A stretch of DNA of 64,000 bases from Ferrovibrio terrae (GTDB lineage: Bacteria > Pseudomonadota > Alphaproteobacteria > Ferrovibrionales > Ferrovibrionaceae). Numbering within the stretch: the first letter of the stretch is position 1; each line of letters opens with the position of its first letter. Positions 18,441 through 29,721 of this stretch are shown piece after piece. The stretch lies in the NCBI RefSeq assembly GCF_007197755.1, contig NZ_CP041636.1:3136001-3200000 (forward strand), given 5' to 3'. Position numbers and translations under genes: made by a program. The notes below the pieces were generated by a model. That model made no database searches, was not told where the DNA came from, and saw only the letters and a list, made by a program, of their open reading frames with translations.

Positions 18441-18905
18441 ATGTCGGGTTTAGGCATTCGCAACCAGAAGGACTTCTATTCTGGTCTGCTGTTTATCTTG
18501 TTCGGGGTGGCCTTCATGTGGATCGCCCGGGATTACAATTTCGGCACGGCCCGCCGCATGGGGCCGGCATTCTTCCCCGTCATCCTGTCCGGCATCCTGA
18601 TTGCCATCGGTATCGCCATCGCGGTGCGGGGCGTCACCGTCGCCGAAGAACCGATGCGCGGTTTCACGCTCAAGGGCCTGGTGCTGGTGATCATCGGCAC
18701 GCTGCTGTTCGGTTTCCTGGTCCGCTCGGCCGGCGTGCCGATTGCGACCGCCGCGCTGGTTGCCGTCAGCGCTTATGCCAGCCAGCGCTTCAACTGGAAG
18801 CCGACGCTGGTCCTCGCAATCGGCATGGCGGTTTTCTGCACGGTTGTCTTTATCTACGCCCTGGGCCTGCCGATGCCGGTCCGCGGACCGTGGCTTGGCG
18901 GTTGA
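18441..18905 (+). CDS. tctB: Tripartite tricarboxylate transporter small membrane subunit, TctB family
   Basis: A 154-residue membrane protein with four predicted segments (LLFILFGVAFMWIA; FFPVILSGILIAIGIAIAV; LKGLVLVIIGTLLFGFLV; LVLAIGMAVFCTVVFIYAL) and the TctB hallmark FGTARRMGPAFFPVIL. It is the small permease partner of the next gene. GGGGGAG lies ~6 bases before the ATG. The gene is 100 bp after the receptor and 14 bp before tctA. Confidence 0.88.
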   Translation: MSGLGIRNQKDFYSGLLFILFGVAFMWIARDYNFGTARRMGPAFFPVILSGILIAIGIAIAVRGVTVAEEPMRGFTLKGLVLVIIGTLLFGFLVRSAGVPIATAALVAVSAYASQRFNWKPTLVLAIGMAVFCTVVFIYALGLPMPVRGPWLGG

Positions 18906-18919
18906 GAAGGATTGAGTAA

Positions 18920-21651
<2,732 letters not shown>

Positions 21652-21684
21652 GCGTCGCATATCGTCGCGAGGGGGCGCGACCAT

Positions 21685-22239
21685 ATGATCGAAAAGATCA
21701 TGAACCGGCTGGAGGAGGGTCTGATGATCCTCCTCCTCGTCGCCATGACGCTGCTTACCTTTTCACAGGTCGTGCTGCGTTACGTCTTCAATTCCGGCTG
21801 GGGTTGGGCGCTCGAAGCCACCACCTACATGTTCGGGTGGCTGGTGATGATCGGCATCTCCTACGGCATCAAGGTCGGTTTCCATATCGGTGTCGATGTG
21901 CTGGTCAAGCTGCTACCGCGACCCGGCCAGCGGATTGCCGGCCTGATCGCAGCCCTGCTGTGCCTGACCTATGCGGTGATCCTGTTCATCGGCGGCTACC
22001 AGTATTTCGACACCATGCTCATGCTGGATGTCGAGGCGGAGGATATTCCGCTGCCGCGCTGGTTGCTGGTTGTCATCGTGCCGATTGGCTTTGGCCTGCT
22101 TGGTTTCCGGCTTTTGCAGATGACCTGGCGTATCCTGACCGGGCGGCTGGCGGGCTTCAATCTCGGCGACGAGGCGGCCGAGGTGTTGCGGGCCAATCTC
22201 GCCGGGCCGGATGCCGGCTCTGACGGAGCAGCCCGATGA
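21685..22239 (+). CDS. dctQ: TRAP transporter small permease, DctQ family
   Basis: A 184-residue membrane protein with four segments (GLMILLLVAMTLLTFSQVVL at ~12-31, then WALEATTYMFGWLVMIGIS, IAGLIAALLCLTYAVILFIG and WLLVVIVPIGFGLLGFR). The motif QVVLRYVFNSGWGWALE is typical of DctQ. It supports assembly of the large permease, whose gene overlaps this one by four bases (ATGA). The gene starts 33 bp after dctP. Confidence 0.9.
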   Translation: MIEKIMNRLEEGLMILLLVAMTLLTFSQVVLRYVFNSGWGWALEATTYMFGWLVMIGISYGIKVGFHIGVDVLVKLLPRPGQRIAGLIAALLCLTYAVILFIGGYQYFDTMLMLDVEAEDIPLPRWLLVVIVPIGFGLLGFRLLQMTWRILTGRLAGFNLGDEAAEVLRANLAGPDAGSDGAAR

Positions 22240-23528
22240 ACACGCTGTTCCTGTTCGCGGTGCTGTTCCTTCTGATGATGATGGGGCTGCCGATCAGTAT
22301 TTCGCTCGGCCTCGCCAGCGTGCTGACTGTTCTGCTGTTCGCCCAGGATTCCCTGGCCTCGCTGTCGCTGAAGTTCTTTGCGACAATGGAATTGTATACG
22401 CTGCTGGCGATCCCGTTCTTTATCCTGTCCGGCGCCTTCATGACCACCGGCGGCGTGGCCAGGCGGATGATCAACTTCGCCATCAGCTGTGTCGGCCATA
22501 CCTATGGCGGCCTTGCCATCGCGTCGGTGATTGCCTGCATGCTGTTTGCCGCCGTATCCGGTTCCTCGCCGGCCACGGTGGTTGCGGTCGGTTCGATCGT
22601 CATCGCCGGTATGGTGCGCACCGGCTACACCAAGGAATATGCGGCCGGCGTGATCTGCAATGCCGGCACACTCGGCATCCTGATCCCGCCATCGATCGTG
22701 ATGGTGGTTTATGGTGCCGCGACCGAAACTTCGGTTGGCCGCCTGTTCATGGCCGGCGTGGTTCCCGGCTTGCTGCTTGGCCTGATGCTGATTGCGGCGG
22801 TCTATATCTCAGCACGGATGCTGAAACTGCCGCGGCAGGAAAGGCATTCCTGGGCTGAAAGACTCAGCACCGGCAAGGAAGCCATCTGGGGGTTGATGCT
22901 GATCGTCATAATCCTTGGCGGTATCTATGGCGGCGTCTTTACCCCGACCGAAGCGGCGGCCGTCGCCGCGATCTATGCTTTCGTGGTGGCCGTGTTCATC
23001 TACAAGGATATGAGCTTCTCGCAGGTCCCGCATGTCGTCCTCGAGGCGGCGAAAACCACGGTGATGCTGATGTTTATCATCTGCAACGCCTTCCTCTTTG
23101 CCCATGTGCTGACCACCGAGCAGATTCCGCAGGCAATCACCGCAACGATTATCCACTGGGGTCTGCCGCCCTGGGCCTTCTTGATCGTCGTCAACATCCT
23201 GCTGCTGATCGCCGGCAACTTCATGGAGCCGTCGGCCATTATCCTGATCCTGGCGCCGATCCTGTTCCCCATCGCCATGGAACTCGGTATCGATCCGGTC
23301 CATCTCGGCATCATTATGGTGGTGAATATGGAGATCGGCATGATTACGCCGCCAGTCGGTCTGAACCTGTTCGTCACGTCCGGAATCACCGGCATGCCGA
23401 TCCTGCAGGTGGTTCGCGCGGCATTGCCCTGGCTGTCGATCCTGCTGGTCTTCCTGATCATCACAACCTATGTGCCGATCATGTCGACCTGGCTGCCTGA
23501 CCTGCTGTTCGGTCCTGCCAGCAAATAA
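22236..23528 (+). CDS. dctM: TRAP transporter large permease, DctM family
   Basis: A 430-residue permease with about 12 segments. DctM blocks are LLAIPFFILSGAFMTTGG, FAAVSGSSPATVVAVGSI, AGVICNAGTLGILIPPSIV and the C-terminal MEIGMITPPVGLNLFVTSG. It is the sodium-coupled ion-transporter subunit working with DctP and DctQ. The ATG at 22236 overlaps the dctQ stop. Length is normal. It ends the operon; no clear intrinsic terminator was found in the 62-bp gap that follows. Confidence 0.93.
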   Translation: MNTLFLFAVLFLLMMMGLPISISLGLASVLTVLLFAQDSLASLSLKFFATMELYTLLAIPFFILSGAFMTTGGVARRMINFAISCVGHTYGGLAIASVIACMLFAAVSGSSPATVVAVGSIVIAGMVRTGYTKEYAAGVICNAGTLGILIPPSIVMVVYGAATETSVGRLFMAGVVPGLLLGLMLIAAVYISARMLKLPRQERHSWAERLSTGKEAIWGLMLIVIILGGIYGGVFTPTEAAAVAAIYAFVVAVFIYKDMSFSQVPHVVLEAAKTTVMLMFIICNAFLFAHVLTTEQIPQAITATIIHWGLPPWAFLIVVNILLLIAGNFMEPSAIILILAPILFPIAMELGIDPVHLGIIMVVNMEIGMITPPVGLNLFVTSGITGMPILQVVRAALPWLSILLVFLIITTYVPIMSTWLPDLLFGPASK

Positions 23529-23590
23529 CCCGGCAGTCGCGGTTTTCAGGGGGTTTTGCTTTACCCGGTCCCCCCCTATATCCTTACGGC

Positions 23591-24298
23591 ATGGACAGTA
23601 AGGATCGCCTGCCGGCAAAATCCACGACCAAGGAGGTCGAGGCGTTTCTGCGTCAGGCCGCTTTGGCCCCCAAAGCCACTCCTGCCGCAAATGGCCGTGG
23701 CCGCCTGGTCTTTGCCATGGATGCCACTGCCAGCCGCCGCGCCACCTGGGATGAAGCGCAGCGCATCCAGGCCGACATGTTCCGCACCACGGCGTCGCTT
23801 GGCGGGCTCGATATCCAGCTCGTCTTTTTCCGTGGCCTTGGCGAGTGCAAGGCTTCGGGCTGGGTATCGGAAGCCAATGCCATGCTACGGCTGATGCGGC
23901 AGGTTGAATGCGTCGGCGGCCACACCCAGATCGAGCGTGTGCTGAAGCATACGCTGGCGGAAGGGCGCGAAGGCAAGATCAATGCGCTGGTCTATATCGG
24001 CGATTGCCTGGAAGAAAGCCCCGATGATGTCGCGATGCGGGCCGGTGAACTCGGCCTGCTCGGCGTGCCGATCTTCGCTTTTCAGGAAGGCGGGGAGCCG
24101 CGCGCCAAGGCCTGCTTCCAGGAGATGGCCCGGCTGACGCGCGGGGCCTATTGCAGCTTCGATGCCTCCAGCGCCGCGACATTACGCGACCTGCTGTCGG
24201 CCGTCGCCGTCTATGCGGCCGGCGGCTATCGCGCGCTGGAAAATTTTGCCGCCGGGTCCGGGCGCGAAGTACGCGCCCTGATCGGCCAGATGCGATAA
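23591..24298 (+). CDS. VWA-domain-like protein of unknown function
   Basis: A 235-residue soluble protein. Residues ~35-190 look like a von Willebrand A fold: a first strand and metal-site motif LVFAMDATASRR (DxTxS, a variant of DxSxS), GGHTQIERVL, and a later acidic strand LVYIGDCLEES. The first 30 residues are probably disordered. It is followed 5 bp later by a membrane-anchored J-domain gene, which suggests the two act together, perhaps recruiting Hsp70 to a metal-dependent adhesion or assembly partner. That role is inference. No signal peptide is seen, so it is cytoplasmic. Confidence 0.75.
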   Translation: MDSKDRLPAKSTTKEVEAFLRQAALAPKATPAANGRGRLVFAMDATASRRATWDEAQRIQADMFRTTASLGGLDIQLVFFRGLGECKASGWVSEANAMLRLMRQVECVGGHTQIERVLKHTLAEGREGKINALVYIGDCLEESPDDVAMRAGELGLLGVPIFAFQEGGEPRAKACFQEMARLTRGAYCSFDASSAATLRDLLSAVAVYAAGGYRALENFAAGSGREVRALIGQMR

Positions 24299-24303
24299 CA
24301 CCG

Positions 24304-25089
24304 ATGGCTGCCTTCTTCGCGCTTGGCATTGTTGGTCTGATCCTTTTGCTGCTGGGGGCGCGCGGCTTTCTCAATGCAGATCCGAAATTCCTCGCGAAAG
24401 TTCTCAAGATTGCCGGCGCGGTGATCTGCGGCGGTCTTGCCGTGTTCTTCCTGATCCGCGGCCGCATCGACGCCGCCCTTATGCTGGGCGCGGCGGCGGC
24501 TGCCTCGCTGGGTTATCTGCCGCGCGGCCTGCTGCCATTCAATCTCGGCAGTCTGTTCGGCGGTCGCGGCCTCGGCAGCGGCTGGCAGCGCGCCCGCACC
24601 GGTAACGACGATCTCGACGGCACGACAAGTGGCAGCGGCCAGCAGTCCACCGTCGAAACCGGCTGGCTGCGGATGCAACTCGATCATGCGACCGGCCGGA
24701 TGGATGGCGATGTTCTGCAGGGCCGCCATGCCGGGCGGCGGCTGTCGTCACTCAGCTTCGAGGAGCTGATTCTGCTGCTGCGCGACTGCCAGAGTCACGA
24801 CAACCAGGCAGCGGCTTTGCTGGAAGCTTATCTGGATCGCAGCATTGGTGAAGACTGGCGTGAACGCGCCACGCAGGGTGATGCAGGTGAGGCGGCGTCG
24901 CCAGCCGCCAATGGCGCGATGACGCGCGAACAGGCCTGGGAGGTGCTGGGCCTGCAGCCCGGCGCCAGTGCTGCCGACATCCGCGCCGCGCATCGCCGGC
25001 TGATGAAGAAATTTCATCCGGATCAGGGCGGCTCGACCTATCTGGCCGCGCAGATCAATCGCGCCAAGGATCTTCTGCTCGACGGTTGA
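24304..25089 (+). CDS. Membrane-anchored J-domain protein
   Basis: A 261-residue protein. Residues ~3-75 are very hydrophobic (FFALGIVGLILLLLGA; IAGAVICGGLAVFFLI; ALMLGAAAAASLGYLP), giving two or three membrane segments. A variable linker and a helical region (LSFEELILLLRDCQS) precede a C-terminal J domain from ~205: EQAWEVLGLQPGASAADIR, then the invariant HPD in KKFHPDQGG. This resembles Pam18/TIM14-like or DjlA-like proteins, which stimulate DnaK at the membrane. The start at 24304 is 5 bp after the VWA gene; a longer frame upstream lies inside that gene. Confidence 0.82.
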   Translation: MAAFFALGIVGLILLLLGARGFLNADPKFLAKVLKIAGAVICGGLAVFFLIRGRIDAALMLGAAAAASLGYLPRGLLPFNLGSLFGGRGLGSGWQRARTGNDDLDGTTSGSGQQSTVETGWLRMQLDHATGRMDGDVLQGRHAGRRLSSLSFEELILLLRDCQSHDNQAAALLEAYLDRSIGEDWRERATQGDAGEAASPAANGAMTREQAWEVLGLQPGASAADIRAAHRRLMKKFHPDQGGSTYLAAQINRAKDLLLDG

Positions 25090-25410
25090 TCAGCGCAACT
25101 GCGTCCGCCAGTCGGCGGGCAGTTCGATCACTGTCGTATCGCCATTCGCCTTGCTGTAGCGGCACAGCAGATGCGCCGGTGCCTGCTTCATATGCGGCTG
25201 CGGCCACATACCGCCGACCAGCACCAGAACCACATCGCCGAGATCAATCGGCTGTGCCAGGGCAGCCGCATCGAGCAGGCCGCTTTCCGCCGCGCATTGC
25301 CGGCCGGCCTCCGCGAACAACTCCTGCCAGGCTTGCGGAGTCGAAGCTGCGGCATGACCGGTGCAAGCAAGGAAAATGGTCAGGGCGGCGAAGCAGCGGT
25401 GAAGAGGCAT
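25090..25410 (-). CDS. Small secreted or periplasmic protein, unknown
   Basis: A 106-residue product starting at the ATG at 25410, chosen because it begins a clear signal peptide (MPLHRCFAALTIFLACTGHAAA). The mature part has two or three Cys (AGRQCAAES, HLLCRYS) and a repeated hydrophobic strand DLGDVVLVLVGGMW. Longer in-frame starts would place a polar stretch before the signal. Its stop abuts the stop of the convergent J-domain gene. No family is recognised. Confidence 0.6.
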   Translation of the reverse strand: MPLHRCFAALTIFLACTGHAAASTPQAWQELFAEAGRQCAAESGLLDAAALAQPIDLGDVVLVLVGGMWPQPHMKQAPAHLLCRYSKANGDTTVIELPADWRTQLR

Positions 25411-25548
25411 GGTCCGATCAGAGCTGTGCATTGTGGCAATTTTCAGTTGGCAGGCAGTGTTAACGCGATTGCCGGGATACAATTCCATGATTTCCGTGCC
25501 GGGCGCGTCTGATTAAGGTCTCACCATTGCCAGTGGGATCGAGACGCC

Positions 25549-25950
25549 ATGTCAGCCATCGCCAACAAAGCCGTCATCCAGCGTCAGTTGGACGCTTACA
25601 ACGCCAGAGACATCGAAGCCTTCATGGCCTGCTGGGCAGTGGATGCGAAAATCTACGCGCATCCCGATACGCTGCTGGCCGACGGCGCAGCGGCGATCCG
25701 TGCGCGACATGAAGTCCGGTTCCGTGAGCCAAACCTGTTCGGCCGGCTGATCCAGCTGATGAGCGCGGGTAATACCGTGGTCGACCGCGAAGTGGTGACG
25801 CGCACATTTCCGGAAGGGCCGGGGCAGGTGGATGTCATCGCCATTTACGACATGGCGGATGGCAAGATTGCCCGGGCCTGGTTCGTCATGGAGATGCCGG
25901 TGCTGGACGGCGACCGGGGCGGGACATCAGGAGGAAATGGTGCCGGATGA
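25549..25950 (+). CDS. SnoaL/NTF2-like protein
   Basis: A 133-residue protein with the NTF2-like cone fold: the N-terminal helix QRQLDAYNARDIEAFMACW, the strand AKIYAHPDTLLADGAAAIRAR, then VVDREVVTRTF and VDVIAIYDMADGKIARAWFV. Proteins like this are steroid-isomerase-like enzymes or small-ligand binders; no catalytic residues can be assigned. The last codons and stop overlap the 3' acceptor end of the opposing tRNA-Thr gene by 10 bp, so the final few residues may be incidental. Confidence 0.78.
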   Translation: MSAIANKAVIQRQLDAYNARDIEAFMACWAVDAKIYAHPDTLLADGAAAIRARHEVRFREPNLFGRLIQLMSAGNTVVDREVVTRTFPEGPGQVDVIAIYDMADGKIARAWFVMEMPVLDGDRGGTSGGNGAG

Positions 25951-26012
25951 GGGGATTGAACCCCCGACCTTCGGTTTACAAAACCGCTGCTCTACCGCTG
26001 AGCTAATCCGGC
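25941..26012 (-). tRNA. tRNA-Thr (anticodon TGT)
   Basis: On the minus strand the acceptor GCCGGAT pairs with ATCCGGC. The D arm (GCTC/GAGC), the loop TTTGTAA with anticodon TGT, and the T arm with TTCAATC are all present. The discriminator is A and CCA is not encoded. In the common order tRNA-Thr lies with Tyr and Gly next to tuf; here it is ~6.7 kb away on the other strand. Confidence 0.93.
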
Positions 26013-26102
26013 TCCCGTCATTGGCCGTCTGTTTACGTGACCCGTCGCGATCCGGCAAGCCGGCAGCCGTATCAGGACAGCGATTCCAGTGCTCCGCAGC
26101 AC

Positions 26103-26900
26103 TCACCCTGCCGGAGCCGGCAGGCGAGCGGCAATCTCGGCGGCGGCGGATTTCAGACGGCTAAGATGCTGATCGACCATCTGCTCCCGCGTGGTGGCTC
26201 CCGCCGCCCAGGACAGGCTGAGGCTGGCCAGCACGCGTTTGCCCTGCAGCACGGGCACGGCGATGGCGCCGGCATGGCTGCGCTCGGCGAGGCCCCAGCG
26301 ACCGTAGCCGGCCTCGCGCACGGCATAGCCCCGGGCCCGGTCCCTGGCCAGGTCAGCCAGCACCGCTGATGGGTTGCGCGCCGCGCGATCATAGGGATCG
26401 CCGGACCGGCTCAAACGCAGCAGGATCGCCCGGCGTTCAGCGGCGGGGCTGAAAGCCAGATAGATACGTCCCATGGCGCTCATCAGCATGTGGACGCGGA
26501 AGCCGATACGGTCGCGGTTCACCATGTAAGGCGTCTGGTGCCGGCTGCTTTCCAGAATTTCCATGACGCCGTCCTTGTAGACGGCGATATCGGACGGCCA
26601 GATCACATCGCGGCAGAGCCGGTCCAGCACCGGCGCGGCCTGTTCGGCAATGGCATCCTCCTCGCCGAGATTCTGCCCGAAAAACCGCACGCTGGCGCTG
26701 ACGCGATACCGCCCGTCGCTGGGCGAGCGGCGTGCGACACCGCCTTCCTGCAGAGTCTTCAGAATGCGCAGCAATGTGGGCTTTGCCAGGCCGGTCTCGT
26801 CGTACAGCTCCTGCAGGCTGGCGCTGCGATGCTGGTGCAACGCCTTGAACACCTCCAGCCCGCGGGCCAGCGCCCGCACCGATTTCACCCTGGTCTGCAC
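26103..26900 (-). CDS. IclR-family transcriptional regulator
   Basis: A 265-residue regulator. The N-terminal winged helix covers ~1-65 (RALARGLEVFKALHQH; LQELYDETGLAKPTLLRIL), and the effector domain follows (RLCRDVIWPSDIAVY, VHMLMSAMGRIYLAF, GAIAVPVLQGKRVLASLSLS). The GTG at 26900 is preferred because GGAGG lies five bases upstream; a much longer open frame lacks homology. It is divergent from a Bug receptor and a sulfatase, which it probably controls in response to their substrate. A palindrome sits in the promoter gap. Confidence 0.9.
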   Translation of the reverse strand: MQTRVKSVRALARGLEVFKALHQHRSASLQELYDETGLAKPTLLRILKTLQEGGVARRSPSDGRYRVSASVRFFGQNLGEEDAIAEQAAPVLDRLCRDVIWPSDIAVYKDGVMEILESSRHQTPYMVNRDRIGFRVHMLMSAMGRIYLAFSPAAERRAILLRLSRSGDPYDRAARNPSAVLADLARDRARGYAVREAGYGRWGLAERSHAGAIAVPVLQGKRVLASLSLSWAAGATTREQMVDQHLSRLKSAAAEIAARLPAPAG

Positions 26901-26920
26901 GCGCACCTCCGTTCGTTCAG

Positions 26921-26939
26921 TGTTACACCAGGTGAAACA
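26921..26939. promoter_or_regulatory. Candidate IclR operator
   Basis: TGTTACACCAGGTGAAACA is a near-perfect 9-1-9 inverted repeat with one mismatch. It lies 20 bp upstream of the iclR start and ~90 bp upstream of the divergent receptor gene, the usual place for an IclR site that controls both directions. Confidence 0.6.
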
Positions 26940-27027
26940 TTGGCGGAAGAGAGTTCTGCTTGCCCTGACCCGGGTCCACACTCGGCCGGATAAGCCGCGC
27001 GAGACGGCCGCACAGGGAGGAAGCACC

Positions 27028-28005
27028 ATGATCAGTCGCCGATCCATGATGGCGTATACGGCCGCAGCGGCAGCCACGACATCGGTCGCAGGCCGGGCCA
27101 TAGCCCAGATTGCGGCTCAGCCGACACGGATTGTCTTTCCCTTTGCTGCAGGCGGCTCGGGCGATGCTCTGGCGCGCATGCTGGCAGAAAGGCTACGCAT
27201 CGGTCTCGACCAGCCGGTGATCGTCGAGAATCGCGCCGGTGCTGCCGGCCGGATCGGCGTGCAGGCTGTGAAGGGCGCCGCGCCCGATGGCAAGACCCTG
27301 CTGATGACACCGATCGCGCCCGTCGCGGTCTACCAGCATGTTTATTCGAACCTGGGCTACGATCCGGTGACTGATCTGGTGCCGGTCTCGCAAGTGGCGA
27401 CGATGGAATTCGCACTCGCTGTCGCGAATAACATCAACGTGTCGTCGATCAAGGAGCTGATGGCCTGGATCAAGGCCAATCCGTCACAGGCCAATTACGG
27501 CACGCCGGGCGCCGGCACGCTGCCCCATTTCTTCATGGTTCTGTTCGGCCAGGCTGCCGGCCTTGACCTGCAGCATGTCACCTACAAGGGCTCGATGGCG
27601 GCGATGGCTGATCTGGCTGGCGGACAGATCGCGATGGTTCTCACCACGGTGCCGGATGTCATGAGCCTGCACCAGGCAGGTAAGGTTCGTGTCATTGGGG
27701 TATCGGGCGAAAAGCGGTCGATTTTCCTCCCTGAAGTGCCGACCTTCATCGAGAGCGGGTACAGGATCAAAGGTGACTCCTGGTATGCGGTCTATGCCCC
27801 GGCCAATACGCCGGCAGACATCGTGGCTCGCATCAACAGGATCATGGTTGATGGGTTGAAGTCGCCGGAAATGGCGAAACAACTCATGGCGATTGGCCTG
27901 CAGGCAACCGGGACGACTGCGGCTGAGTTGCGCGAGATTCAGAAGCGGGATTCCGCGTTCTGGGCGCCGGCCGTCGTCGCGTCGGGGTTCAAACCGGAAA
28001 ACTGA
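27028..28005 (+). CDS. Tripartite tricarboxylate transporter receptor (Bug family)
   Basis: A 325-residue periplasmic receptor. The N-terminus has a twin-arginine-like signal (ISRRSMMAYTAAAAATTSVAG, cut near AIAQ), different from the Sec signal of the tctC product. Bug-family blocks are TRIVFPFAAGGSGDALARM, VIVENRAGAAGRIG and VTYKGSMAAMADLAGGQIAM. GGGAGG lies ~7 bases before the ATG at 27028. No TctA/TctB genes are nearby, so it is an orphan receptor that would share permeases elsewhere (for example 18441-20425). The sulfatase that follows suggests a sulfated or related ligand. Confidence 0.88.
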   Translation: MISRRSMMAYTAAAAATTSVAGRAIAQIAAQPTRIVFPFAAGGSGDALARMLAERLRIGLDQPVIVENRAGAAGRIGVQAVKGAAPDGKTLLMTPIAPVAVYQHVYSNLGYDPVTDLVPVSQVATMEFALAVANNINVSSIKELMAWIKANPSQANYGTPGAGTLPHFFMVLFGQAAGLDLQHVTYKGSMAAMADLAGGQIAMVLTTVPDVMSLHQAGKVRVIGVSGEKRSIFLPEVPTFIESGYRIKGDSWYAVYAPANTPADIVARINRIMVDGLKSPEMAKQLMAIGLQATGTTAAELREIQKRDSAFWAPAVVASGFKPEN

Positions 28006-28037
28006 GCAGCGCAGAGTACGACAATGAGTGTGAGTGC

Positions 28038-29618
28038 GTGGTGATGGCTGGCGTGCGGAATATCCTTTTCATCATGGCCGACCAGCTGCGGGCCGACTAT
28101 CTGTCCTGCGCCGGACATCAAACTCTGCAGACGCCGCATATCGACGGGCTGGCGAAGCGCGGCGTGCTGTTCGACCGGGCCTATTGTCAGGCGCCGGTCT
28201 GCGGTCCGTCGCGCATGTCGTTTTACACCGGCCGCTACATGACCAGTCATGGCGCCACCTATAACGGCGTTCCGCTGCGTGCTACAGAACTGACGATGGG
28301 CGATTATCTGCGTCCGCTGGGTTACCGCGTCGGGCTGGTCGGCAAGACTCATATGAAAAGCGACGATGACGGGATGAAGCGGCTCGGTGTCGACCCGAAG
28401 TCCTCGCTTGGTGTGCTGATCTCCGAATGCGGTTTCGAACCTTTCGAGCGCGATGATGGCCTGCATCCGGATCAGTTGCTGGACCCCGATCTGGCTTACA
28501 ATGCCTGGCTGCGGGCGAAAGGCTATGCTTCGGAAAATCCGTGGCATGACTATGCCAACGCCGGCGAGGGGCCAGGGGGTGAAATCCTTAGCGGCTGGTA
28601 CATGCGGAACTCGAATCTTCCCGCGCGCATTCGCGAGGAAGATTCGGAGACGCCCTACATGACCGACCGCGCGATGGATTTCATTCGCGCCTCCGGCGAT
28701 CAGACCTGGTGCCTGCATCTCAGTTACATCAAGCCGCACTGGCCCTATATCGCGCCGGCGCCGTATCACAACATGTACGGTCCGGGCCAGATGCAGTCGG
28801 TGCGGCAAAGCGATGCCGAACACCGCAATCCGCATCCGGTGGTCGCGGCCTTCATGCAGCATGAAGAGTCGGTGAACTTCAGCCGCGCCGATGTGCGCGA
28901 CATTGTGATCCCGACCTATATGGGCTTGGTGAAGCAACTGGACGATCATCTTGGCCGCCTGTTCGCTTTCCTCGAACAGTCCGGCCGCATGAAGGACACG
29001 CTGATCGTGCTGACCAGCGATCACGGCGACTATCTCGGCGATCACTGGCTCGGCGAGAAGGAGCTGTTCCACGAGGAAAGCGTGCGCATCCCGATGATTG
29101 TCTATCATCCCGATGATGCCGCCGATGCGACGCGCGGCAAGGTGGACCATGCCTTTGTCGAAGCCATCGATCTGGCACCGACCTTCCTGGATGTGGCAGG
29201 TGGCGTGCCGCAGCCGCATCGGCTGGAGGGCGCTTCACTGCTGCCGCGCCTGTTCGGCCAGGCGACGCCGCTGTGGCGTGAGGCGGCGTTCAGCGAGTGC
29301 GATTACGCCTTCCGGCCGGCCCGTCACATCCTGGGCTTGCCGCCGGATCGCGCCAGGGCCTACATGGTCCGCACCGATCGCTGGAAATACATCGCCTATG
29401 AGGGCTTCCGGCCGCAGCTCTTCGATCTGCAGGACGATCCCCACGAATATGCGGATCTTGGCGAAAGCCCGGCCCATGCCGGGCTGCGTGAAGAGCTGGC
29501 GGCGCGATTGTTCACATGGATGCGGCAGCGCCGCATCCGCACCACCCTGTCCGATGCCGATGTCGAAAAGCGCACCGGGACTGCCAAAGCCCGGGGAATC
29601 CTCTTCGGCGTCTGGTAG
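28038..29618 (+). CDS. Sulfatase / phosphonate monoester hydrolase family enzyme
   Basis: A 526-residue alkaline-phosphatase-superfamily hydrolase. The N-terminal metal motif is ILFIMADQLRADYLS, and the sulfatase signature C-G-P-S-R is in APVCGPSRMSFYTGR, whose Cys should become formylglycine. Further landmarks are GLVGKTHMKSD, the metal-binding TSDHGDYLGDHWLGEK and the C-terminal RTDRWKYIAYEG. No signal peptide is seen, so it acts in the cytoplasm. Starts at 28038 (GTG) or 28044 (ATG) are both possible. It needs a maturase encoded elsewhere. Phosphonate monoester hydrolases share this motif, so the bond cleaved is uncertain. Confidence 0.87.
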   Translation: MVMAGVRNILFIMADQLRADYLSCAGHQTLQTPHIDGLAKRGVLFDRAYCQAPVCGPSRMSFYTGRYMTSHGATYNGVPLRATELTMGDYLRPLGYRVGLVGKTHMKSDDDGMKRLGVDPKSSLGVLISECGFEPFERDDGLHPDQLLDPDLAYNAWLRAKGYASENPWHDYANAGEGPGGEILSGWYMRNSNLPARIREEDSETPYMTDRAMDFIRASGDQTWCLHLSYIKPHWPYIAPAPYHNMYGPGQMQSVRQSDAEHRNPHPVVAAFMQHEESVNFSRADVRDIVIPTYMGLVKQLDDHLGRLFAFLEQSGRMKDTLIVLTSDHGDYLGDHWLGEKELFHEESVRIPMIVYHPDDAADATRGKVDHAFVEAIDLAPTFLDVAGGVPQPHRLEGASLLPRLFGQATPLWREAAFSECDYAFRPARHILGLPPDRARAYMVRTDRWKYIAYEGFRPQLFDLQDDPHEYADLGESPAHAGLREELAARLFTWMRQRRIRTTLSDADVEKRTGTAKARGILFGVW

Positions 29619-29687
29619 GGGGCACGTTGCCGGGAAAAACCGCTTTTCCGGTATATAAAATTTGCCCTGCCGCTGGCACACGGCGCT

Positions 29688-29702
29688 TGATAATCATTCG
29701 CA
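29688..29702. promoter_or_regulatory. Fur-type iron box 1
   Basis: TGATAATCATTCGCA matches the 7-1-7 Fur consensus TGATAAT-N-ATTATCA at 12 of 14 paired positions. It contains the -10-like GATAAT and lies ~50 bp upstream of the first gene of the iron-storage locus. Confidence 0.6.
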
Positions 29703-29721
29703 AGAAGGCTAGAACTGACCC

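Noticed and set aside
26901..27101. N-terminal extension of the IclR gene
   Set aside because: No homology, and it would cover the palindrome and the divergent promoter region; the GTG at 26900 has a good ribosome site.
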